From: Multifurca ochricompacta
Taxonomy: Eukaryota; Basidiomycota; Agaricomycetes; Russulales; Russulaceae
NCBI GenBank assembly: GCA_022496185.1
Contig: WTXG01000238.1
Span: 1 to 54,727, forward strand
Reading direction: 5' to 3'
DNA length: 54,727 nucleotides
Below the pieces are notes generated by a model, which made no database searches, was not told the origin of the DNA, and saw nothing but the letters and a program-made list of their open reading frames with translations. Positions 34,674-45,257 of this stretch are shown here, piece by piece; position 1 is the first letter of the stretch, and the number at the start of each line of letters is the position of its first letter. The position numbers and the translations under genes are program-made.

Positions 34674-37133
34674 ATGGCCACTCGCATAAATTCTGTTCCA
34701 CACCCGACACTCATCCAGGTGAGCGTATGTTCAAAGCTAACTTCTCTCAAACTGACAACCAAGTCCACCAAGGTCGACCCTTTTTTGTAAGCGTTCTCAT
34801 TTATCTACCGGACGCAGTACCCATACATATCCCAAGACCCGCAGATGAGCAACAGGTAAATAATCCTCATGTTTGCTCTTTGTACATTCCTCAACCTAAA
34901 AAATAATATAGGGCCTTCATAATCGTTGGCAGTAAGCACGAAAGCCCATGTTGAAACACTTCCAAGTTCACTTTATTATACATAGCCCTGATATCCCCCC
35001 GTTTGTGACCGTCAAGCCTGGTGATGTCTTCAAGGTTGAATGCGTTGGCATGCCTATCTCCCTTCGCTTCCTCTGAACTATCCTAAAAAGTCTACATTTA
35101 GACTGGACCGGCGCACAGATCGGAAACAACGATAGTGAGCAGAGCAAACATCCTCTTCTATGTATTTTTGTTAACGGCTCCTCACTTGCAATAGATAGCG
35201 ACGACGTGCGCGATGTCGATCTCACCAAGGTACACAACCTCACTGGCCCTATTGCCATTGAGGGTGCTGAGCCAGGAGACTGCCTTGTCGTAGACATACT
35301 TGACGGTAGGCCCCCGTTCCCGCTCACTAAAGCACAATCGCAGCGTTCTCTTTATTGATGCCCAATTACCTACAGTGACCCCCTTTGAGAAGATGCCCTG
35401 GGGGTATACTGTAAGTCCTTGACTTTACTCGCCCTCATTCCCTCCTTCATTCAGCTCCCCCAGGGCATCTTTGAGCTCAGAAATGGTGGCGGACTCTTTG
35501 GTGAGCTTAGTTCATCACTTTGATTATTTTCTTTTTCATTTTACTGATCTCATCATCCTCCCCAACCCACTTCTCTCCCCCTCCCCCTCACCCGTGCGTA
35601 CATTCACACAGCTCGCGAGTTCAACTCCCGCGCCTGCAAAGCTATCTGGGACTTCCACGGCGTGTATGCAACCTCGCGGCATATCCCGGGTGTCCGCTTT
35701 GCCGGAGTCTCTCACCCAGGTCTGATCGGCACAGCGCCCTCTCACGAATTGCTAGCGCAATGGAACAAGCGTGAGAAGGAACTGATAGATGCCCACCCGG
35801 GCGCCGTCCCCCCTGTTGCGTTCCCACCGGAACCTGTAGGGGCCCATGTCGGCCAATTAGGCTTGAGTGATAACCTTAAAGAGCGCATTGCGCGGGAGGG
35901 CGCAAGGACGATTCCTGGAAGAGAGCACGGCGGAAATTGTGACGTACGTCGTGTTTGTCGTCGCAACTATTCGTTCAAGCGACTCCAGCGTTCGGAATAA
36001 CTGAACGTTGTGTCGAGGTGATTAGATTAAAAACTTGTCCCGTGGCTCTCGGTGCTATTTCCCAGTGTTTGTCCGCGGAGCCAACCTCTCCGTCGGGGAT
36101 TTGCACTTCTCTCAGGGTGATGTGCGCCTTTCCCTTCCTCCTTCCCTTTTCCGGTAGTACAACCTCCCTTACCTGATGCCTAGGGCGAGCTGTCTTTCTG
36201 TGGCGCGATCGAAATGGCCGGTATCATCACGTTCAAGACTTCGATAATCAAGAATGGAGTAGAAAAGTTTGCACTCAAGCAGCCAATTTTCCTTCCAAGT
36301 CCAATTGATCCCGTCTATTCGAGTAAACTGGTATTCGAGGGAATCAGCGTGGACTACCGTACGTACCGCTCACCCAAGTCTGCCCAAGGGACGTACTTCT
36401 TCATCCGCGTGTAGATGGCGATGGAAAGCAGTACAACATGGACGCGTAAGTGGCCAAATCAACGAAGTCGTCTGTGACAGCTAACTTAACGAGGGTGGTT
36501 TGGATCATCTTATAGGACTGTGGCGTACAAACAAGCTGCGCTGAACGCCATCGCGTACTTGCAGAAGGTCCATATTCCCTCTTCATAAATTTATTTTTCG
36601 CTCAAACTTTTGCTAACTACTCGAAATGGATAATCCACGTAGCTCGGATTCAGTGAGACTCCAAATGCCTTTAATCCGATCTACCTTTGCTAACGTTAAG
36701 AACAAAAAAACAACAAAAAAAACCTACCACTAAGCCCGCGAACAGGCTTGTGGGTTCTTTTCTCTTCTCTCCCCGTTTGGGAAGATACGGGGACCTCGAT
36801 ACTGACAATGATTCTACTTCGTGTCCTTCCTTCCATCCTTCACCAAAAAAAAACACCTTATTACATCAGATATCCTCTTGTCTGCCGCACCGATAGAGGC
36901 CCACGTCGGCGCCGTTGTCGATTCGCCCAACGCGTGCGTCACTCTCGCTCTCCCGGTCGGGATATTTGACTTTGTGCGTTTTTTTTGCCACCCCTCCAAT
37001 TTCCACTTTATCTTTAATAAGTGCTCATGCCCATGTCTCATGCGGTCGTTGTTAGGATATCTTACCCAAGGAGGAAGGGCTTCAGAAGAGGGACTTGGGA
37101 CAGTGTGCGGTGCGGAGCGACGGTTTGCTCTAA
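34674..37133 (+). CDS. fmdS: Formamidase (acetamidase/formamidase family)
   Basis: It hydrolyses formamide to formate and ammonia in the cytosol (EC 3.5.1.49). The ATG at 34674 begins MATRINSVPHPTLIQ. At least eleven introns can be placed with no frame breaks. Family landmarks in order: PADEQQGLHNRWHPDIPPF, VKPGDVFKVECVDWTGAQI, DDVRDVDLTKVHNLTGPIAI, EGAEPGDCLVVDILDVTPFE, PWGYTGIFELRNGGG, AKAIWDFHGVYATSRHIPGV, RFAGVSHPGLIGTAPS, ARTIPGREHGGNCDIKNLSR, VGDLHFSQGDGELSFCGAIE, MDATVAYKQAALNAIAYLQK and LLSAAPIEAHVGAVVDSPNA. The acidic and histidine residues in VGDLHFSQGDGE belong to the conserved core. Two splice oddities: a GC-AG intron (35048-35101) and a 15-nt microexon (36735-36749). The length is normal, about 410-420 residues. 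Confidence 0.94.
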
Positions 37134-37597
37134 CTCCAAAGGCCGACCGACCGACCGACCGGAATGGCGCGACGAAGAGGAAGGGTTCGTAGTATGTGAA
37201 CGAAAGAAAAAGGGTGCTGCATTCGTGTACGTATAAACATATATATTGGAGATTCATTCTTTGGACAGAACGCATAGCGCAAAGTCCTGTCAGATTCGCT
37301 CGGTAGCTGCTTGGAATCAGGCATAACTGTTCACTTGTGCTTTTTATGTGCACACGCGGCCACTACAAATTCCCTGGTGAAGCGGCTCATACTTACATAA
37401 TACACCAACCATGCTTTCCATACTCGGGGTGGTGGGCTGGCGCTCTAACGACCCTGGCGTCAATATCCCTCCCTATCCAGTTACATGACTGTGGCAACGC
37501 CTAGGAAATGGCTATACGTGTTGTGGCCATCACATGTCCAAAGACCCTTCCAGCCACAGTCTAAAGGCTCTCTGCTTGCCTCTGCGCATCGATAACG
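37134..37597. other. Intergenic between formamidase and NLR C
   Basis: It contains a short CCGA repeat near 37142-37160 and the presumed NLR C promoter. No gene is seen. Confidence 0.45.
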
Positions 37598-40500
37598 ATG
37601 TCTTCATCAAACTTCCAATTGATTCTCGACGCATTGGACGACTATGCAAAACAAACCGGAATAGATCTCTCCAAAATCCTTTCGCTAAAACTCTCCGCGA
37701 TTTTGACTCTCCAAATGCAATTATCCAGTTGCTTCAAGAGAAAGCGAAGGCATTTCAAGACTTTCGGGACCGAAACAGGAAGTTGATTACATGGTTAAGC
37801 CCAGTAGTGCAAGTAGTTCATGCCTTCTCCGGTATTCTTGGCCAGGCGGCCACCATAGTGAGTTCTGTCTCCCTTAATCTATCTTTGTCTAACTCTCGCC
37901 CCGCCCCCATCAGATGCCCTTCCAACCTGCGAGCGTTATTTTTGCCGGCATTGACGTTCTAATCACTGTATTCATCTCTATTTCATCTTCCACCCGAAAC
38001 CTTTCTAACATGTCAATATCAGACGGCTAGTGGGGTCAGTGCGAGCTATGACGCTCTGATTGACCTATTTGAATGCATCGGAAACTTCCTTAACCGCCTC
38101 CGTATTTATACCGAGATCCCATCAAACCCCGCAATGACAGATATTATTGTGAAGATACTGGTGGAACTACTTTCTGTGTTTGCATTGGCGACGAAACAAA
38201 TTAAGCAGGGACGTTTCAGTAAGCAGAGTGTCATCTTCATGTCATCCATGACTTAAGGTGGTATAGAGAAATTTGCAAAGAAGCTTTTAGGAGAGAGCGA
38301 AGTTGAAGCTGTGTTGCAAAGGCTGGACCGACTGACGCAGGAGGAGTCTCGGATGACAGTTACGCAGACTTTGGAGGTTGTCCACGGTCTTGTGAACAAT
38401 ATGAAAGTGGTCATGGATGGTACGCAGGGCTTACACTTTTTTCTTATGTTGAACCGAACAGTGCTTGTAGACGGTAAAACATCAATGGGCAGCATGCGGC
38501 AAGCTCTGGGTATGTTCGACTTGTGTGCACATATGAGCTTAATCCTTTCTGACCCGGGTGTTAGTTTTCATGCAAGAGACGGCAGATGAAATGAACAAGA
38601 TGAAACGTTTGTCGGCCCTTGTTGTGAGTATTTTCAAAGTTAACACTACCGAGCAGGCGAGAAATTACAAGACAAAATCCGAAGCTGGCTCTCCCCCCCA
38701 GATCCGTCAAAAAATCACAACATTGCGTGCGACGCTTACCAGGCTGGAACTGCGGCATGGTTCATACAGGGGAGCATGTTCGCTAAATGGAAAGAGACAG
38801 GTTCTCTCTTATGGATTCATGGGAAACGTACGTTCCCACCCACATTGACACCTTCATAGTATTGAAGACCTTGGTTTTTCTAGCCGGTTCAGGGAAAAGC
38901 GTTTTGCTGTGCGCAATAAAGTACCTCGTCGTCTTCATCTGGCATCACTCATATTTCTTTCCAGTTCTGCTGTCATACGGGATATCGAGGGCGTGCGATC
39001 TACGGGCCTTGCCTCTCTGGCCTATTATTATTTTGACTTCAGGGACGCCGGAAAGCAGCATCGTCGTGGCCTGCTCTCATCTCTCCTTGCCCAACTCTGC
39101 GCCCGGTCGGATCCTTGCTATGACATCGTTTCCCGCTTATATTCGACATATGACGCTGGCACGAAGGAGCCAACTGATGGCGCGCTTACTGAATGCCTCA
39201 AAGTGATGCTGAGACTCCCCGGAGCCCCGACTTACATAATTATAGATGGTCTCGATGAATGCCCCAACAACGTGGGGTTACCGACTGCCCGTGAAAAGGT
39301 CCTTGAACTCGTGGAAGAGCTTATTAACTTGAAGCTTCCGAATGTGCATATCTGCGTCTCCAGTCGTCCAGAGATCGACATTCAAATTGTTCTTGAGGAT
39401 CTGACCTCTCTCCGTCTGTCCCTTCATGAAGAAAGCGGACAGAAGAAGGATATTATGAATTATATCGGTACTGTCGTCAACTCGGATCGAAAGATGCGCA
39501 GATGGAGGGCGGAGGATAAGCAACTGGTGGTTGATGCACTCTCAGAGAAAGCGGATGGAATGTAAGTCATCATCGCTAATACAATGTCTCGTGGAGCAGC
39601 TCACTTAAGTGAGCAGGTTCCGATGGGTTTTCTGTCAACTCGAGATGTTGCGTCGCTGCTTTTCGGCCAGTATTCGGCGCGCTCTCCGGGAATTGCCGGA
39701 AACCTTGGATGAAACATATGAGCGTACATTGCTGGGCATCGACAAGGAGAAAAGGGATTACGCCTGTCATCTTTTCCAATGTCTAGCCGTGTCCATTCGC
39801 CCTCTCTTCCTAAATGAGCTAGCCGAGGTTCTGGCTGTCCAATTTGATACCGGATCACTTCCGCACTACAACGCAGATTGGCGCCCAGAGGACGCGCAAG
39901 AAGCCGTACTTTCTGCATGTTCCAGTCTGGTGGTCATCGTCAACGTCGACGGCTCTCAAGTTGTACAATTCTCACACTTCTCTGTCAAAGAATTCCTAAC
40001 ATCAGATCGCCTTTCCGCCGCTAGAGAGCAGCTCTCCTTCTATCACATTCTTCCCAGTCCTGCTCACACGATCCTTGCCAAAGCCTGCCTCAGCGTTCTT
40101 CTCGAGCTAGACGATAGGACGGACAAAAATACCATCGAGAACCACCCGATAGCTCCCTATGCGGCTGAGTACTGGGTGAATCACGCCCAATTCGAAAATG
40201 TGGCATCCCACATCCAGGGCCTAATGGAGCTTTTATTTGATGCCGAGAAGCCACACTTTGCGTCGTGGATCTGGATGTACGATATGGATCACCTTTGGGA
40301 GGAGCACATGTCTACAGTGCACCCGACGCAACCAGGCGCACTCCCTATATATTACGCCTCATTATGCGGTTTCGAAAGCCTTGTGGAGTCCCTATCCATT
40401 AAGCGCCCGTCAGACGTGAATGCTGGGGGTGGCTTCTACAAGACCCCATTGCATGCTGCGTTTGGCAGGGAAAATCTCAAGATCATATTGTTGCTATTGG

Positions 40501-42715
40501 AAAGGGGTGCCGAAATGGATGCCAAGGACCGTGAAGGTTTGACGACGTTACAGAGAGCGTCGCGAGGTGGACACCTCGAAATTGTCCGGTCATTGCTCGC
40601 TCACAATGCAAATGTTAACGCACGGGACGATGAGAGCGCCACAGCATTGAGTCTAGCAGCAGGCGAAGGAGAACTCGAGATTTCTCGTTTACTTCTCCAA
40701 CACGGCGCTGACGTGAACTCAAGGAGCACGGACTCTCAGGACACCAAATTGTGGACTGCGCTGCATTCAGCATCACGATTCGGACATTTCAATGTTGCGC
40801 AGCTATTGGTCGATCATGGTGCCGAAGTGAATGCGCAGAAAGAAGACCTCTGGACTCCACTCCATCTCGCATCAACGAACGGGCATCTCGAAGTTGTGAA
40901 ATTTCTGATCGAACGCGGAGCAGATATCGATATGAAAGATAGTGACCAAAATACTCCATTGGATCGTGCATTGCTTAACGGAAACGTCCAAGTTGCGCGC
41001 TTGCTAATCGAACGAGGCGCGACCGCGGATGCTCGGGACAGTGAAGGCTGGACCCCTGTTCATTTCGCATCGCGATATGGGTACCCCGAAATTGTGCAGC
41101 TATTACTCGACCGTGATGCCAATGTGAACGCGCAAAAAGATGACCTCTGGACTCCGATCCACCTGGCATCGAACAATGGGCACCTCGAGGTTGCAAGGTT
41201 GCTAGTCGAACGCGGAGCAGATATTGATGGGAGAGATGTGGAACAAAAGACACCATTAATTGTGCATCTTGTAATGGCTACCTCGAAATTGCACGCTTGT
41301 TGATCGAGCGAGGCGCAGACGTGAATTCCAGAACTAATAAAGGTTGGACACCACTTCACTCGGCATCACGATTTGGGTATCTCGGAGTTGTTCAGCTATT
41401 ACTCGACCATGATGCCAATGTGAACGCGCAAAAAGATGACCTCTGGACTCCGATACACCTAGCATCGAACAATGGGCACCTCGAGGTTGCAAAGTTGCTA
41501 GTCGAACGCGGAGCAGATATTGATGGGAGAGATATGGAACAAAAGACACCATTGGATTGTGCATCTTGTAATGGCTACCTCGAAATTGCGCGCTTGTTGA
41601 TCGAGCGAGGCGCAAACGTGAATTCCAGAACCAATAAAGGCTGGACCCCCCTTCATTCGGCGTCACGATATGGGTATCCCGAAATTGTGCAGCTATTACT
41701 CGACTACGATGCCAATGTGAACGCGCAAAAGGAGGACCTCTGGACTCCGATCCACCTAGCGTCGAACAGCGGGTACCTCAAGGTTGCTCAGTTACTGGTC
41801 CAACGTGGCGCGGACGTCGACAAGCGCTGCGAAAACCAGGAAACGCCTTTGCACAAGGTTTCGAGTAGCGGATATTTGGATATTGCACGCCTTCTGGTTG
41901 AGTCTGGATCAAGTGTGGGTTCTCAAGATAAGAACGGGTGGTCGCCTTTACACGCGGCATCACATAATGGACATCTCCATGTGGTGAGGCAGTTGCTAGA
42001 ATGGGGCGCGGATCCCAACTTGCGGAACGAAAGCAGCCAAACGCCATTCGACTTGGCCTCGGAAAACGGGAAACTAGAGGTCGCGAACTTCCTAGGTAAG
42101 GGTAAGGGAATGAAAGCTTTGGATTCTAAACACGCCGAGAGTCTGACACCATGTCCAACAGCGCCACAGAATGAGCATCCTGATCCAGTGGAGTCTTTGC
42201 TTGACCGCAAAGAAGATTCCGATACTTCTGGCAGCGAGGGCGAAACTTCATTACATTCAGCTGTAGAAGAAGGGGATCTTGACGCCGTAAGGTCAATACT
42301 GGAACGTGGCGGAGATGTCGACGTACGAGACTCGGATAACGTGACTCCACTTCTTTCGGCATGCAGGGACGGAAAATTCGAAGTCGCCGATTTGCTTATC
42401 AAACATAGTGCAGATGTGAATCTTCGGGACGACTATAGCTGGGCTCCGTTGCATAGGGCGTCGCGACGTGGACATCTAGACATCGTCCGGCTGTTACTTG
42501 ACCACGGGGCTGACATAGACGCCAGGAAGCAGGACTATTGGACACCACTGCATCTTGCGGTGCGCAGTGACTACTTCGAGATTGTGGAATTACTACTTGA
42601 ACGTGGTGCGAATGTACAAGTGCGGAATGACGAGGGTCGCACACCATACCATGTGGCTTTGAGAAGGAAACACTCCAAGATTGTAGAGCTACTGTCCAGA
42701 TATTGCGAACGTTGA
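37598..42715 (+). CDS. NLR C: Goodbye-NACHT-ankyrin protein, nearly intact
   Basis: It is the best-preserved paralogue of NLRs A and B, on the opposite strand. It starts MSSSNFQLILDALDDYAKQT at 37598. Small exons encode the Goodbye-type domain to about 38630, then WLSPPDPSKNHNIACDAY and a P-loop exon beginning at 38883 (GSGKS at 38885-38899, proline codon split by the intron). Walker B YIIIDGLDEC is at about 39233-39262, followed by SSRPEIDI, EKADGM, the winged-helix region (FRWVFCQLEMLRR, ETYERTLLGIDKEKRDYA) and QFSHFSVKEFLTSDRLS. About 23 ankyrin repeats run from 40400 to the stop after LLSRYCER. Only two frame breaks were found: near 37673, where the AAAA run appears one A short, and near 41258, where CCATTAATT stands against CCATTGGATT in the next repeat copy. 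The product is probably about 1,500 residues if both are consensus errors. Confidence 0.92.
41079..41830 (+). repeat. 297-bp tandem repeats inside NLR C ankyrin array
   Basis: Each unit encodes three ankyrin repeats (99 residues), with the order GYPEIVQLLLD, WTPIHLASNNGHLEVAKLLV and KTPLDCASCNGYLEIARLLI. The marker GGGTA(C/T) starts at 41079, 41375 and 41672. The spacings are 296 and 297, so the first unit lacks one base, which is exactly the frame break near 41258. The first two units look nearly identical and the third diverges after about 130 bases. This indicates recent duplication or gene conversion. Confidence 0.9.
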
Positions 42716-42889
42716 GCATTGCGTTTGTGGGAATATGGACCGCAATATATGTAGTGTAATGCCCTATTATACTTTTGGTCTTCTTTAACGACATGATTTT
42801 TCTGACATTCATTCATCACACGACTGGTTTACCAGAATCAGCTGTCTTTATTGGTGGGTATACCGAATGTCCACCACCAAACGTTCGGG

Positions 42890-43165
42890 ATTATCACCGT
42901 GTCAGGAGGCAAAGCGTGTTCCCGAAAGGAGAGGGCAGAGGTAAGGAGAGAGAAGGAAACCCCGAGACAACTTTGACTTTGAGAGGTGTATGTGAATCTG
43001 TGCTTGCTGGTTCCGTTTGACCTTGTGCTTGACGTCGTCGAAGATCTTTAGCACACAAAAAGAGAGAGAGAGAGAGAGAGAGAGAAGGCTTGGTTGCTAG
43101 CCCACTGGCTGCCCTACTATAAGCATTGTATGTACCTTTATATACTTTTTAGAGAGACCTAGCTG
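42890..43165 (-). repeat. LTR fragment, reversed
   Basis: Read on the minus strand it shows AAGTATATAAAGGTAC, a CT-rich tract (the GA run at 43061-43083), TTTTTGTGTGCTAAAGATCTTC, CAAGGTCAAACGGAACCAGC and GGGAACACGCTTTGCCTC, in the same order as the LTRs at 1681, 25246 and 28787. The part upstream of the TATA box is not recognisable, so the copy is truncated. It sits about 175 bases beyond the NLR C stop codon. Confidence 0.75.
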
Positions 43166-43511
43166 AAGGAGTGTTATGAAGATGAATTTGGATGATAGAG
43201 GATCAGGATAGCGCAAATAGGCTAATGTCCCCTCTAGATGATTGTGTCTCTCAGGCTACATTCCAGTCAGGCACACACCCCTTGTTTCAATTCTTCAACC
43301 TGACGAGCCGTTGGAGGGCCACTTTGAACTATTTGAAAAGAATTACCATTACCATCTTGAAAATGCTGGTTAATCTAAATCTAAACAGTGGGCTTGTTGC
43401 GGATTGGCATTCTCGACACGTGACCTATACTTGGATCCCATCCCAAGATTAATAGATATTGACTAGACACTAGACTAGTACACCCATCACCGTATTGTAC
43501 TAGCTACTCGG
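43166..43511. other. Upstream region of F-box gene
   Basis: No gene is recognisable; the F-box gene promoter is presumably here. Confidence 0.4.
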
Positions 43512-45058
43512 ATGACGCCTTTGAACTTTCCTCTAGATATCTTCTTCGAGATATCCCTTCATCTTCCTCACACAAAGGATGTCATCTCTTTATCTCTTGT
43601 CAACCGCAACATACGTGCGACCTTGCTCACGCCGGCTCTCTTCAAGTCGCGCTTATTATTGCAAGGATGGGACGTGAGCGCCTGGCAAGATGAAGACGAT
43701 AAAACTCCGAACTTAGGAGATTCGAAGCGTTGGTTGAACATAGACTATACATACTGCAGGACTATGCAGCTTTTTGAAGAGGCTGCCGCCAAAAATCATT
43801 TTGTCTTTTTTTCCGATGGTCTCACTGGCATTGTCGACGCCACTACATCGGCGGCGGCACCGGATCCTAGTCCCCCGCTGACAGGTCTAACAATAGTCCC
43901 GGACCTCACCCTATCCTCGATGGCCAAAAGACGGTCATCTGGTTGCGGAAGCTGAGCGAGGTGTTACCTACATTTGTCACCCACCACCGTGCGCCTCTTA
44001 TGCCGCGCGATTTCCTGCTTCTTACCAAAAGCGAATACTTTTGCAACTCTAGGTGCGAACAATATCGCGCGTATCACTAAACCGAAGCACTATGATGCGC
44101 TCAGGGCTTATGCACGGGTTGTGACGGAGCTTTCCTGCTTTGTACCGCCCACGCGTCCCCAAACAATTACCCTTCCAGTTCTGTTAATCCCGTCAGATTT
44201 TGCTTGGTTCGAGCGCGCCTGCTTCGGCCTAGTGGCGCTCGTCATGCAATGTGGGTTTGTTATGCTCATCGACATGATAAAGAATCCGTGCTGACGACCA
44301 GTTGATACGACAGGCGACGCAACCACGCTCAAGTCTATCTTTGAGGAGAGCAGGACGGCCATGGACTCACCGATGATGGCCTTCGAGGCGTTCTGGAGAC
44401 TCGAAAACCGCGCCATGGCCTTATTCTCCAATAGGAAGGATTTCACCCCCCACCGCATCTCAGAGCGCTACTTCGTCGGTTCCCTCATCCAGACGTTCAT
44501 GTGTCTCGAGCTCCACCTCGATGCGGCACGCATGACACAAGAACAATTACAACAACAGCAACACATCAACATTTCTCTCTATCAGCACCATCACTACCTC
44601 ACTTTGACGGTTTATCGTACTACGAAGTGCCCTTCGAACTCGGTCCCACGTCTTCGGTGAGGCCGTGGCTGCAAGGTGGTTTGGCCGGAACGCCTCTCGC
44701 ACGACTTTCGTCGACGACCGGTCGCTCCTGGCTTGGTTATTATAGTGTCGTTGGCGTGACGGGGCGCGATCCGCCGATGTCTATCGAGATGCGTTCCGCA
44801 AAGCCTCCCCCAGATGCCGAAGACGATCATATCTACTTCCGCGGAGAGGGTACAGACAACGTCGGGCCCTTTTCGCTCCGGGGGTCCTGCGACACGAAGA
44901 CAGGGCTGGTCATCGCGACGAAGGCGTACGTCAACTCGCACCAGTGGGAGTGGCGCGGCATGTTGACGCCGTTTGGGATCGTCGGTATGTGGGGCGCTCA
45001 ATGGTATGGTGGCTGGTGGTGGATATGGCCGCGGGAATGGAGTCCTGAAAAGGTATAG
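43512..45058 (+). CDS. F-box protein, frame interrupted
   Basis: It is a putative substrate adaptor of an SCF ubiquitin ligase. The N-terminus reads as an F-box (PLDIFFEISLHLPHTKDVIS and LSLVNRNIRATLLTPALFKS), followed by RLLLQGWDVSAWQDED. The remaining body is of the kind found in many agaricomycete F-box proteins: KTVIWLRKLSEVLPTFVTHH, HYDALRAYARVVTEL, RISERYFVGSLIQTF, HFDGLSYYEVPFELGP, SWLGYYSVVG, DHIYFRGEGTDNVGPFSLRG and a tryptophan-rich end near WYGGWWWIWPREWS. Frame changes near 43920, 44045, about 44290 and about 44600 break the frame; introns may explain one or two of them, and single-base indels the rest. The gene converges on RIX7 with 200 bases between stop codons. Confidence 0.82.
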
Positions 45059-45257
45059 GGCACAGGTGTCACAACTGCTTGACTCTTGAATAGCGCGATA
45101 TGGTTTTTGTTTTCGAAGTATTCGGTTTTTTTTTTTTTTACCCCAGGTAGTCGAATTGTATTTGTATCTACATATGTATAGATTTTCGCTGCTGATATAC
45201 CAACACGCAATGCTTGCTCCTATGAGTCTCCCCAAACCCAACTCCAAGTAGTATAAA

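Noticed and set aside
3555..37133. Secondary-metabolite gene cluster around the P450
   Set aside because: There is no synthase, terpene cyclase, transporter or pathway regulator nearby; the neighbours are housekeeping or NLR genes.
41079..41830. CRISPR-like or satellite array
   Set aside because: The repeats are coding ankyrin units with no spacers, and they stay in the same frame as the rest of the gene.
37598..42715. NLR C as a pseudogene
   Set aside because: There are only two single-base breaks, one at an A run and one at a position where the neighbouring repeat copy shows the missing base. Everything else is intact.
42775..43020. Plus-strand frame after NLR C
   Set aside because: It overlaps the reversed LTR fragment and has no domain.
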